Source: JAAFIP01 sp043766985
Lineage (GTDB): Bacteria; Pseudomonadota; Gammaproteobacteria; Burkholderiales; Burkholderiaceae_C
Assembly (NCBI GenBank): GCA_043766985.1
Contig: JAYUHM010000058.1
Coordinates: 1-16,836, forward strand
Reading direction: 5' to 3'
DNA length: 16,836 bases
A program made the translations under genes and the position numbers. Below the pieces are notes generated by a model. It worked only from the letters and a program-made list of their open reading frames with translations. It was not told the DNA's origin and made no database searches. Below are positions 6,165-13,421 of this stretch, in pieces. Every line of letters begins with the position of its first letter. Positions within the stretch are counted from its first letter, which is position 1.

Positions 6165-7772
6165 ATGGATTTTCAATCACCTTGGGGCGACATGCCCGAG
6201 CAGTTCTCGTTTGACCCCGAGGCACTGCTGGCCCTGCAGCAAAACTACCTCAAAGAAGCGCAAACCCTGTGGACGCAAAGCCTGACCACGCACGCTGTCA
6301 AAGGCGACCGGCGTTTTGCGGCCGATGCGTGGGGCGAAAACCCTGTGTCGGCTTTTGCGGCTGAGCAATACCTGCTGAACGCCCGCACCCTGATGGGAAT
6401 GGTGGACGCCGCGCAAGGCGACGCCAAGGCCAAAGCCAAAATGCGTTTTGCCGTAGAGCAGTGGCTGGCCGCCAGCGCGCCGTCCAACTTTTTGGCCTTT
6501 AACCCCGACGCGCAGAAACGCGCCATCGAGACCCAGGGCGAAAGCATCAGCAAGGGTATTCAAAACATGCTGGCCGACATCAAGCAAGGCCATATGTCGA
6601 TGACCGACGAGAGCCAGTTTGAGATTGGCCGCAACGTGGCCACCACCGAAGGCGCCGTGGTGTTTGAGAACGCGCTGTTTCAGTTGATAGAATACAAGCC
6701 GCTAACCGCCAAAGTGTTTGAAAAGCCCTACTTGGTAGTGCCGCCCTGCATCAACAAATACTATATTCTGGATTTGCAACCGGCCAACTCGCTGGTGCGC
6801 CACTTGGTAGCCCAAGGCCACCGCACTTTTGTGGTGAGCTGGCGCAACGCCGACGAATCGGTGCAAAACGCCACTTGGGACGACTACATCAACGATGGCG
6901 CTATTAAAGCCATAGCAACCTGTGCAAGCATTGCGGGGGCTAAGCAGATCAATGCCTTGGGTTTTTGCGTAGGCGGCACCATTTTGACGACCGCACTGGC
7001 TGTGCTGGCTGCGCGTGGCGAAAAGCCGGTAGCCAGCGCCACGCTGCTGACCACGCTTTTGGACTTTACCGATACTGGTATTTTGGACATTTTTATTGAC
7101 GAGCAGTTTGTCCAGTACCGCGAGAAGCAAATCGGCCAAGGCGGCCTGCTGAAAGGCCAAGAGCTGGCCAGCACTTTCAGCTTTTTGCGGCCCAATGATT
7201 TGGTATGGAACTACGTGGTGGGCAACTACCTGAAGGGTGAAACCCCACCGCCGTTTGACCTGCTGTACTGGAACAGCGACAGCACCAACCTGCCCGGCCC
7301 CATGTACTGCTGGTACCTGCGCAACACCTACCATGAGAACAACCTGGTTAAACCCGGCCAGGCCACGGTGTGCGGCGCTAAACTGGATTTGCGCAAGGTA
7401 GACATCCCCATGTACCTGTATGGCAGCCGCGAAGACCACATCGTGCCGATTGGCGGCGCCTATGCGTCAACCCAGGTGCTGCCAGGTAAAAAGCGTTTTG
7501 TCATGGGCGCCAGCGGCCATATTGCGGGGGTAATCAACCCGCCAGCTGCCAAAAAACGCAGCCACTGGATAGGCAAAGAAGGCCAGTTCCCCGCCACGCA
7601 CGAGGCTTGGCTAAAAACCGCTTCCGAGGTGCCGGGCAGTTGGTGGGATGACTGGTGTGCATGGCTAAAACCCTATGCTGGTAAACAAATTGCTGCACCT
7701 AAAACTTATGGAAGTGCTAAATTTAAAGTGATAGAGCCTGCGCCTGGAAGGTATGTGAAGGCTAAGGCTTAA
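6165..7772 (+). CDS. phaC: Class I poly(3-hydroxyalkanoate) synthase
   Basis: The 535-residue enzyme polymerises (R)-3-hydroxyacyl-CoA into PHA at the granule surface. The N-terminal domain (about 1-190) is followed by an alpha/beta-hydrolase catalytic domain with the lipase-like box GFCVGG holding nucleophile Cys268, Asp424 in SREDHIVP and His452 in GASGHIAGV. The conserved C-terminus IEPAPGRYVKAKA is present. Compared with my memory of the Cupriavidus synthase, alignment around the nucleophile is gap-free. ATG at 6165 is chosen over the upstream in-frame ATG at 6135 because GGAGA lies just before it and MDFQSPW fits the family. Residues 246-261 coincide with a weaker copy of the 48-bp dispersed element. 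The last 35 or so codons use many A/T-ending codons, unlike the rest. phaA follows after a 254-bp palindromic element; phaB and a phasin gene are not in the window. Confidence 0.97.
   Translation: MDFQSPWGDMPEQFSFDPEALLALQQNYLKEAQTLWTQSLTTHAVKGDRRFAADAWGENPVSAFAAEQYLLNARTLMGMVDAAQGDAKAKAKMRFAVEQWLAASAPSNFLAFNPDAQKRAIETQGESISKGIQNMLADIKQGHMSMTDESQFEIGRNVATTEGAVVFENALFQLIEYKPLTAKVFEKPYLVVPPCINKYYILDLQPANSLVRHLVAQGHRTFVVSWRNADESVQNATWDDYINDGAIKAIATCASIAGAKQINALGFCVGGTILTTALAVLAARGEKPVASATLLTTLLDFTDTGILDIFIDEQFVQYREKQIGQGGLLKGQELASTFSFLRPNDLVWNYVVGNYLKGETPPPFDLLYWNSDSTNLPGPMYCWYLRNTYHENNLVKPGQATVCGAKLDLRKVDIPMYLYGSREDHIVPIGGAYASTQVLPGKKRFVMGASGHIAGVINPPAAKKRSHWIGKEGQFPATHEAWLKTASEVPGSWWDDWCAWLKPYAGKQIAAPKTYGSAKFKVIEPAPGRYVKAKA
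6900..6947 (+). repeat. Possible 48-bp dispersed element copy inside phaC
   Basis: This is the most diverged candidate: 27 of 48 gap-free identities to the intergenic copy by my count. It keeps GCTATT, ATAGC, TGTGCAA and GGGCTA in the right columns, and GCTAT pairs with ATAGC across seven bases. It is read in the same frame as the ferredoxin and Bug copies. PhaC seems not to be longer here than its relatives, so this is either an old replacement or chance. Confidence 0.45.
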
Positions 7773-7794
7773 TACCGAAAACTGAAGAGAAGAA

Positions 7795-8048
7795 TTTTTG
7801 AACGCAGAGGGCGCTAAGGTTACGCAAAGGGCGCAAAAAAGAAATACAGAAAGAATACAAAAAGAAGAAAAACAAAAAGAAGAAAAACAAAAAGAGAATG
7901 CAATTTATTTTTTAAAATTCAATACCGTAGTCTTGTATTCATCAGTCAGTAGGTTTAAATTTTTCTTAACTTTGGTATTTTATTTTTGTATTCCTTTCTG
8001 TCTTCTTCTGCGATCTCTGCGTAACCTTCGCGACCTCTGCGTTCAAAA
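7795..8048. repeat. 254-bp AT-rich palindromic element (MITE-like) between phaC and phaA
   Basis: The ends are long imperfect inverted repeats: the arm from about 7795 to 7865 (TTTTTGAACGCAGAGG, AAGGTTACGCA, ACAGAAAG, AATACAAAAA) matches the reverse complement of about 7979-8048. The interior is AT-rich. No transposase is encoded, and an open frame across it is an artefact of the repeat. It fills most of the 336-bp gap between phaC and phaA. As RNA it could form a hairpin of about 70 bp that may affect transcript stability or separate phaC from phaA expression. Arms with CGCAGAGG-type repeats recall intergenic elements seen in several environmental proteobacteria (from memory). Confidence 0.85.
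7861..7894 (+). repeat. 15-bp tandem repeat inside palindromic element
   Basis: The unit AAAGAAGAAAAACAA occurs twice in a row (7861-7890), followed by a partial AAAG. It sits at the inner edge of the left arm and is absent from the right arm, so it probably arose by slippage after the element formed. Confidence 0.8.
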
Positions 8049-8108
8049 AATCCCCGTATTCGTATTCAACCCCCCAGCCCCTTAACCAATTAACCAAAGA
8101 GAGAAAAA

Positions 8109-9287
8109 ATGCAAGACATCGTCATCGTATCCGCCGCCCGCACCGCCGTTGGCAAGTTTGGCGGCTCGCTCGCCAAGGTGCCCGCTACCGAGCTGGGCGC
8201 TATCGTCATTAAAGAAGCCATTGCACGCGCCAAGCTGGACGCATCGCAAATTGGCGAAGTCATCATGGGCCAGGTGCTTACCGCTGGCAGTGGCCAAAAC
8301 CCGGCACGCCAAGCCATGATGAAAGCTGGTGTAGCCAAAGAAACCCCAGCACTCACCATCAACGCCGTGTGCGGATCAGGCCTGAAGGCCGTTATGCTGG
8401 CCGCCCAGGCCGTGGCTTGGGGCGATAGCGAAATCGTGGTTGCTGGTGGCCAAGAAAACATGAGCGCATCGCCGCACGTGCTGATGGGCAGCCGGGACGG
8501 CCAGCGCATGGGCGACTGGAAGATGCAGGACACCATGATTGTCGACGGCCTGTGGGACGTGTACAACCAGTACCACATGGGCGTCACCGCCGAAAACGTG
8601 GCCAAGGCACACGGTATTACGCGCGAGGCGCAAGACGCGCTGGCGCTGGGCTCGCAAACCAAAGCCGCTGCTGCGCAAGCCGCTGGCAAGTTTGCTGCGG
8701 AGATTGTGGACGTGGTGATTCCACAAAAGAAGGGCGATGCGATTGTCTTTAACGCCGACGAGTTCATCAACAAAAAAACCACTGCCGACGTGCTGGCTGG
8801 CCTGCGCCCTGCGTTTGACAAAGCCGGTGGCGTAACTGCGGGCAACGCCTCGGGCTTGAACGATGGTGCTGCAGCCGTGGTCGTCATGTCTGCTGCCAAA
8901 GCCAAATCATTAGGCCTCACGCCGCTGGCACGCATCGTGTCGTTTGGCACCAGCGGCCTGGACCCCGCCACCATGGGCATGGGCCCCGTGCCCGCCACCC
9001 GCAAGGCGCTGGAGCGCGCGGGCTGGAAGGCCTCTGACGTCGACTTGTTTGAGTTGAACGAAGCCTTCGCCGCCCAAGCCTGCGCCGTCAACAAAGAGCT
9101 GGGCATTGACGCCAGCAAGGTCAACGTCAACGGCGGTGCCATTGCTATTGGTCACCCCATCGGTGCGTCTGGTTGCCGTATTTTGGTAACCCTGTTGCAC
9201 GAGATGCAGCGTACCAATGCCAAGCGCGGCGTGGCTGCGCTGTGCATTGGCGGCGGTATGGGTGTGTCGCTGTGTGTTGAGCGTTAA
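8109..9287 (+). CDS. phaA: Acetyl-CoA C-acetyltransferase (beta-ketothiolase)
   Basis: The 392-residue thiolase condenses two acetyl-CoA to acetoacetyl-CoA, the first step of PHB synthesis, or runs in reverse in degradation. The catalytic residues are Cys88 (NAVCGSG), His349 (AIGHPIGASG) and Cys379 (CIGGGMG), and NEAFAAQ is present. Length and N-terminus (MQDIVIVSAARTAVGKF) are standard for biosynthetic thiolases. A purine-rich GAGAG stretch precedes the ATG. Placement after phaC supports the PHA role, although thiolases of this type also work in general acyl metabolism and the name atoB could apply. A terminator follows. A long antisense open frame over the gene is a codon-bias shadow. Confidence 0.95.
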   Translation: MQDIVIVSAARTAVGKFGGSLAKVPATELGAIVIKEAIARAKLDASQIGEVIMGQVLTAGSGQNPARQAMMKAGVAKETPALTINAVCGSGLKAVMLAAQAVAWGDSEIVVAGGQENMSASPHVLMGSRDGQRMGDWKMQDTMIVDGLWDVYNQYHMGVTAENVAKAHGITREAQDALALGSQTKAAAAQAAGKFAAEIVDVVIPQKKGDAIVFNADEFINKKTTADVLAGLRPAFDKAGGVTAGNASGLNDGAAAVVVMSAAKAKSLGLTPLARIVSFGTSGLDPATMGMGPVPATRKALERAGWKASDVDLFELNEAFAAQACAVNKELGIDASKVNVNGGAIAIGHPIGASGCRILVTLLHEMQRTNAKRGVAALCIGGGMGVSLCVER

Positions 9288-9317
9288 GCATGCCCTACGC
9301 GATGTAACCAAACCATC

Positions 9318-9343
9318 AAAGCGCCGCTTCAATGCGGCGTTTT
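9318..9343 (+). terminator. Rho-independent terminator after phaA
   Basis: CGCCGC (9322-9327) and GCGGCG (9334-9339) form a perfect stem with a 6-nt loop, followed by TTTT. The AAAG before the stem can extend pairing with the T run. It lies about 30 bp after the phaA stop codon. Confidence 0.9.
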
Positions 9344-9405
9344 GCTTTGCACGGAAACTTTATGTGAAATTGCCCTGTCTACACACTATCTTTTGAGGTG
9401 ACAGC

Positions 9406-10047
9406 ATGCTTAACCCAACCCCGCCTTCGACCGCTCGATACCAGCGGCGCGCCATCGCCGCCGCCTTGGTTGCCGCGCCAGCGCTATGGCTTGGGCCACG
9501 CGCTCAGGCGCAGGCTAAGCGGCGTGCAACGCCCAGCCAAACCGAAGGGCCGTTCTACCCTGTGGAGCTGCCTAAAGACAGCGACGCCGACTTGCTGCGT
9601 AACGGCGCCATGGTGTACGGCCGTGGCCAGCCCAGTTGGGTGGAGGGCGTCGTAGTCGATATGCAAGGCAAGCCCGTAGCAGGCGCACAAGTGGAGATTT
9701 GGCAGTGTGACGAAGCCGGCCATTACGACCACCCTGGCGATGGAAGCCGCGCCGACAAGACCTTTCAAGGCTTTGGCAAAGTGGTTGTGGGGGCTGACGG
9801 CCAATACCGCTTTCGCACCATTCGCCCGGTAGCCTACAGCGGCCGCGCACCGCATATTCACGTCAAGGTCAAGCTCGGCGCACGGCACTTGCTAACCACC
9901 CAGCTGTATGTGCAGGGCGCCCCTCAAAACGAGCGCGACTTTTTGTGGCGCAGCTTGCCAAGCGACGACCGCGCAGCAATCACCGTGGCATTTGCGCCCA
10001 GCGCGGATGGGCTACTGGCCAATTTCCCCATTGTTGTCGTGGCCTGA
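9406..10047 (+). CDS. Exported intradiol ring-cleavage dioxygenase-like protein
   Basis: The 213-residue protein resembles the protocatechuate 3,4-dioxygenase/catechol 1,2-dioxygenase fold, which opens catechol-type rings between the hydroxyls using Fe(III). The family opening TEGPFYP (46-52) is present. The four iron ligands can be assigned as Tyr107 (GHYDHPG), Tyr144, His150 and His152 (YSGRAPHIHVKV), with a conserved Arg nearby. The N-terminus has a twin-Arg (QRRAIAAALVAAPALWLG) and an Ala-x-Ala cleavage region near 35-37, suggesting Tat export as a folded metalloprotein. Such secreted members are less well understood than PcaGH, and the substrate is unknown. It stands alone between the phaA terminator and a hydrolase remnant. 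GAGGTGAC precedes the ATG at 9406. Confidence 0.88.
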   Translation: MLNPTPPSTARYQRRAIAAALVAAPALWLGPRAQAQAKRRATPSQTEGPFYPVELPKDSDADLLRNGAMVYGRGQPSWVEGVVVDMQGKPVAGAQVEIWQCDEAGHYDHPGDGSRADKTFQGFGKVVVGADGQYRFRTIRPVAYSGRAPHIHVKVKLGARHLLTTQLYVQGAPQNERDFLWRSLPSDDRAAITVAFAPSADGLLANFPIVVVA

Positions 10048-10059
10048 TGTAGGTCGCTG

Positions 10060-10262
10060 CGAAGGCGCCACAATTCTCTGCAACAGCAGGGCTTCAAACC
10101 GCTCAGGCTGCTCAATATCCGGGAAGTGCCCACAGTCGTCAAAGCGCACGATATTGGCCTGCGCTGAGCAGTCTAAAAACGACTGTGGCTGGGTTGCTTA
10201 TGCGAACGGTCGAGCGTGCCCATACCAAGGTGCAAGGCGCGGTCGCATCATGCGGCGATAAA
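10060..10262 (-). pseudogene. Remnant 3' end of an alpha/beta-hydrolase gene
   Basis: On the minus strand this segment is homologous to the 3' third of the intact hydrolase gene at 12150-13049. A 34-bp block is identical (10104-10137 and 12194-12227), and the encoded DCGHFPDIEQP with the catalytic His is preserved. Further upstream the reading frame is broken: about one base is missing near 10190 relative to the intact gene, giving in-frame stops, and homology fades after about 10262. The 5' two thirds of the gene are absent. The remnant and the intact gene lie in the same orientation on either side of the PQQ dehydrogenase gene, so it is a decayed duplicate. Confidence 0.85.
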
Positions 10263-10508
10263 GCAGCCCACGGCGCGCGATCTCCCCACGAATGGCGAAC
10301 CTGTTACTTGAAGTGATGGTGGTGTTTTTGTATTGCACAGTCTGATTCTTGGGAGTGATTCGTTACAACAGAATACTTTTACACACTCTGTCCAGAGCCC
10401 ACACTGTGTATATTGTTTTCCCCAACCACTGGGCGGTGTGTTCAACGAACGTACAGGTCAGCACGCTCAACCATAAAAACCATCGCCATTTTTATGTCAG
10501 GAGACACT
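10263..10508 (+). other. Upstream region of the PQQ dehydrogenase gene
   Basis: No gene is seen here. The region begins where hydrolase homology ends and is richer in AT than the flanking genes. A nested inverted repeat at 10380-10410 combines TACACA (10380-10385) with TGTGTA (10405-10410) and, inside, CTCTG with CAGAG. It may be an operator or an RNA hairpin in the leader. No clear -35/-10 pair was found. AGGAGA lies just before the ATG at 10509. Confidence 0.45.
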
Positions 10509-12026
10509 ATGTTCACCTTGAACCGGATACCTGCCCTGCAACGTGGCCTGTTTGCCACCCCCACCCGCTGGCTCGCCCGCCACAGCGCTGCAGCGGTATT
10601 AATCACTACTGTATTGGTAGCTGCGCCCGGCATTGCGCTGAGCGCCGGCCCGGTGCGGCTGGAAGACCCGATTCCCGCACTCATCCCCTCGAGTAATATC
10701 ACCGTCGATTTAAAGCCTGTCGCCAGCGGCCTCATATCGCCAGTGGCTTCGGCAGTGGCCCCTGGGGATGAAAACCATATTTATGTGGCCGATCAGGTGG
10801 GCAAACTCTACCGCGTGTCTGTCTCAGAGCGCTCACCCGGCGGCTCGCCATCGGTGTTTTTGGACGTGACTGACCGTATCGTCAAGGTCGGTTTGTTTCC
10901 GCCACTTAACTACGACGAGCGTGGCCTGCTGGGCATTGCCTTTCACCCTGATTTCAAACGCAACGGTTTTTTCTATACCTTCACCTCGCAGCCTGCGGTG
11001 GGCAAGGCCGACTTCAGCACACAGCCCGCTGGCGTTGCGCCCGATTGCCACACCGTGATTACTGAATGGAAAGTAGCTCAGCCCGGCGTTAAAGACAGCC
11101 CAGTGGACTACAACAGCGCCCGGGTGATGATGCGCATTGACAAGCCGCAGTTCAACCACAACGGCGGCACCCTGGTATTTGGCCCCGACAAGATGCTCTA
11201 CATCTCAGTGGGCGACGGTGGCGCCGCGGATGATGAAGGCCCCGGTCACGTAGCAGGCGGTAACGGCCAAAGCCTGGCAGACGGCAATGTGCTGGGTAAG
11301 ATTTTGCGTATCGACCCGCTGGGCCGCAATTCAGCCAATGGCAAGTATGGCGTTCCCGCAGACAACCCCTTCGTAGGTAAAGCCGGCGCTGATGAGATCT
11401 ACGCCTACGGTTTTCGCAACCCCTACCGCATGTCGTTTGACCAGAAAACCGGCAAGCTCTCTGTGGGCGACGTAGGGCAAAATGATATTGAAGAAGTCGA
11501 TGTGGTGGTCAAAGGCGGCAACTATGGGTGGCCCATCAAGGAAGGCACCTTCTTGTTTGACACTGGCAACGGCCGCCCCGCGCCTGATACCGGCAAAGGC
11601 TATGTCTATCAAAACAGCCCCGGCCTGCCCGCAGGTCTGATAGACCCGATAGCCCAGTACGACCACGTGGATGGAGCAGGCCTGCCCGAGATACGCGTCT
11701 CGGTGATTGGAGGCTTTGTGTACCGGGGCGACAAGATCAAACAGCTGCGCGGCAAATATGTGTTTGGCGACTATTCAGCCGAAATTGGCGAGGCCGCGAA
11801 TGGCCACCTCTACACGCTGGGCAAAAACAACCGGGTCGAAGAAATACAGGTTACCGGTCGCACTGCATTGGGCCTCGCAGTGTTGGGTTGGGGCATAGAC
11901 CACGATGGCGAGCTGTACCTGCTGGCCAACGGCACCGGCACACTCAACGGCACCACCGGCGTAGTGCTGCGGCTTGCGCGGGCGCCCGGTGCGCCAGATG
12001 ATGACAAAGACGACGATAAGGACTAA
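10509..12026 (+). CDS. Exported PQQ-dependent sugar dehydrogenase-like protein
   Basis: The 505-residue protein belongs to the glucose/sorbosone dehydrogenase beta-propeller family (soluble GDH, YliI/Asd). These periplasmic enzymes oxidise aldoses with bound PQQ and pass electrons to a carrier. Typical signatures are ERGLLGIAFHPDF (137-149), NHNGGTLVFGPD with His217, SVGDGG, ILRIDPLG, YGFRNPYR with Arg303, and SVGDVGQND-IEEVD. A signal peptide is likely: basic residues to 25, a hydrophobic core at about 27-43 and an Ala-Gly site after it. The start at 10509 is chosen for AGGAGA upstream; a more distant in-frame ATG at 10413 lacks one. The extreme C-terminus is acidic (APDDDKDDDKD). Substrate is unassigned, and the propeller family also includes non-enzymatic members. 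Confidence 0.88.
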   Translation: MFTLNRIPALQRGLFATPTRWLARHSAAAVLITTVLVAAPGIALSAGPVRLEDPIPALIPSSNITVDLKPVASGLISPVASAVAPGDENHIYVADQVGKLYRVSVSERSPGGSPSVFLDVTDRIVKVGLFPPLNYDERGLLGIAFHPDFKRNGFFYTFTSQPAVGKADFSTQPAGVAPDCHTVITEWKVAQPGVKDSPVDYNSARVMMRIDKPQFNHNGGTLVFGPDKMLYISVGDGGAADDEGPGHVAGGNGQSLADGNVLGKILRIDPLGRNSANGKYGVPADNPFVGKAGADEIYAYGFRNPYRMSFDQKTGKLSVGDVGQNDIEEVDVVVKGGNYGWPIKEGTFLFDTGNGRPAPDTGKGYVYQNSPGLPAGLIDPIAQYDHVDGAGLPEIRVSVIGGFVYRGDKIKQLRGKYVFGDYSAEIGEAANGHLYTLGKNNRVEEIQVTGRTALGLAVLGWGIDHDGELYLLANGTGTLNGTTGVVLRLARAPGAPDDDKDDDKD

Positions 12027-12046
12027 GCTAAGTGCGACGGATGCAT

Positions 12047-12094
12047 GCTATTTATTCAGTAGCTGCTTGTGCAATATTCTATTGGGCTAGAGGC
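12047..12094 (+). repeat. 48-bp dispersed element, intergenic reference copy
   Basis: This copy lies between two convergent genes and is free of coding constraint. Landmarks are GCTATT at the left end, GTAGCTGCTTGTGC in the middle, and CTATTGGGCTAGAGGC at the right end. GCTA and TAGC of the left half can pair across nine bases, and GTGCAATA can pair with TATTGGGC at seven of eight positions including a G-U. In sense orientation only the first frame is open; the second has TAG at columns 14-16 and the third TAG at 42-44. Copies inside the ferredoxin, pgeF, phaC and Bug genes align to it gap-free. Confidence 0.88.
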
Positions 12095-12121
12095 TAATAA
12101 CGTTATTATTTTATGCACCTC

Positions 12122-12160
12122 GGGCAGGCGGAGTTACGCAGATGCGTAGCTAGCCTGCCC
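12122..12160. terminator. Stem-loop between convergent genes
   Basis: GGGCAGGC (12122-12129) pairs perfectly with GCCTGCCC (12153-12160). Inside it TACGCA and TGCGTA form a second short stem. The hairpin overlaps the stop codon of the minus-strand hydrolase gene and lies about 95 bp after the plus-strand dehydrogenase. It lacks a clear T tract on either side, so termination is probable but not certain. Confidence 0.5.
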
Positions 12161-13049
12161 TTATCCGCTCCAGCAATACCGCCGCATAGCGCGCAGGCTG
12201 CTCAATATCCGGGAAGTGCCCACAGTCCTCAAAGTGCACGATGTCGGCCTGCGCGGCGCAGTCCAGCAAGGAATGCGGCTGGGTGGTTTTGTGCGAATGG
12301 TCTAGCCCGCCCCACACCAGGGTGCATGGCGTGGTAACGCCGTGCAGCGATGCCGGCATCTCGCGCGCCAGGCCTTGCACCACGCCCGCCAGGCAAAAAC
12401 AGGCACCACCGTTAAACGCAGTCAGTGTTTTCTCTTGGTAGGGCGCGGCATCCGTGCTGCGCGGCAGCGCAATGCGGTACCAGCCATGCGTCGCCTTGCG
12501 CTTAAACAACCAGCCTGCCAACTGCCCCAGCACCGGCACGCGCAGAGGCCACGGCACCACGCGCGCGGTCCACGCATGCATGGCGGTAAGCGAGGGGGTT
12601 TGCGACAACACCAAACGCGTAATACGCTGCGGTGCCATCTGCGCCGCACGTAGGGCGTAAAAACCGTTGGCACAGCTAAACGCCAACGTGGCGGTGTCAA
12701 TTTTTAAAGAGTCCATCACCCCCAGCACCGCCTGCGCGCCTTGGTCTAGTGAGTGCGCGTAGGACGCTTGCGGTAATGAAAACCCAAAGCCCGGCATGTC
12801 GAAGCACACTACGCGCAGGTGCGGAGTAAGCAGGGCGATCAGCTCTTCGTAATGCTCGATGACGTTGGGGCCGTCGGGGACGAGGATGACGCAGGGTTTT
12901 GTAGAGGAATAATCCGTTCCCGAGTCGTAGGTGCTGACAGGGCCAACGGGGGTGGTAATGTGGTGGGTGGTCAGTACGCCATTCGCGTTGCCATTGCGTT
13001 GACTCGCAGAAAAGCGAGTCAACAGGCGATCAACTTGCGATGCCAACAT
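12150..13049 (-). CDS. Alpha/beta-fold hydrolase
   Basis: The 299-residue protein has the order of alpha/beta-hydrolase elements: oxyanion-hole segment ILVPDGPNV (55-63) with Asp-Gly where His-Gly is usual, FDMPGFGFS (83-91), and a nucleophile elbow in LAFSCANGF (122-130). It also has an acid candidate Asp250 (WGGLDHSH) and the catalytic His278 (DCGHFPDIEQP). The elbow is not the standard G-x-S-x-G: Ser125 sits in A-F-S-C-A, with Cys126 next to it, so the nucleophile should be regarded as probable. The substrate is unknown. It starts 6 bp after the vapC stop codon and is likely transcribed with the vapBC module. A decayed duplicate of its 3' end is at 10060-10262. No lid domain function can be inferred. 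Confidence 0.87.
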   Translation of the reverse strand: MLASQVDRLLTRFSASQRNGNANGVLTTHHITTPVGPVSTYDSGTDYSSTKPCVILVPDGPNVIEHYEELIALLTPHLRVVCFDMPGFGFSLPQASYAHSLDQGAQAVLGVMDSLKIDTATLAFSCANGFYALRAAQMAPQRITRLVLSQTPSLTAMHAWTARVVPWPLRVPVLGQLAGWLFKRKATHGWYRIALPRSTDAAPYQEKTLTAFNGGACFCLAGVVQGLAREMPASLHGVTTPCTLVWGGLDHSHKTTQPHSLLDCAAQADIVHFEDCGHFPDIEQPARYAAVLLERIRAG

Positions 13050-13055
13050 TCTGTA

Positions 13056-13421
13056 CTACAACACATACGGCAACCGAATCCCCGCCCAGGTCGGCAAAAA
13101 AACTTTGGTATTGCGTGTCACCAGTTGCCAGCCGTTGACGCGGGCGCTGGCCCAGATCATGGCGTCGGGAAGTTTGAGGCGGTGGCTGCGGCGCAGATTG
13201 AGGCTTTCGGTTAACGTGGCTTCGTCTAGCGTAACGCATTTGAAATTGGCATCGATGGCGGCGCGGGTGGCTTCCTCCAAGCCCGGTGGTGCTTTAACTT
13301 GCGACTCGATCCAAGTGATGGGGCTGATGTAGGCCTGCTGGTACTGCGCTAGCTCGGCTGCTGCTTGTTCTACGCCGTTCAGGTAGTCGATGACGATGTT
13401 GGAGTCAAACAGCGCGATCAT
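13056..13421 (-). CDS. vapC: VapC-type PIN-domain ribonuclease toxin
   Basis: The 121-residue protein has the PIN-domain acidic residues: Asp6 in MIALFDSNIVIDYL, Glu39 in ISPITWIES and Asp86 in LKLPDAMIWA, with Asn104 in LVTRNTKVF near the end. VapC toxins cleave RNA, commonly tRNA or rRNA, when not bound by VapB. The ATG at 13421 overlaps the vapB stop as ATGA, the usual coupling. An upstream in-frame start at 13499 would add a low-complexity Arg/Ala-rich stretch lying over vapB and is rejected. The alpha/beta-hydrolase gene follows after 6 bp. Confidence 0.92.
   Translation of the reverse strand: MIALFDSNIVIDYLNGVEQAAAELAQYQQAYISPITWIESQVKAPPGLEEATRAAIDANFKCVTLDEATLTESLNLRRSHRLKLPDAMIWASARVNGWQLVTRNTKVFLPTWAGIRLPYVL

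Noticed and set aside
7798..8085. Plus-strand open frame between phaC and phaA, Lys/Glu-rich at first
   Set aside because: It is the translation of the palindromic element, begins with TTG and has no domain; low-complexity sequence explains the openness.
8090..9142. Long antisense open frame over phaA
   Set aside because: Composition is typical of a codon-bias shadow of the GC-rich thiolase gene, and no domain was recognised.
9137..9160. GCTATT-containing stretch in phaA resembling the element start
   Set aside because: It encodes the conserved thiolase motif before the active-site His, and the other landmarks are missing.
10605..10624. Possible half copy of the 48-bp element in the PQQ dehydrogenase signal peptide
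   Set aside because: The first 20 columns match the Bug copy at 16 positions in the same frame, but the rest does not match; signal-peptide composition could explain it.
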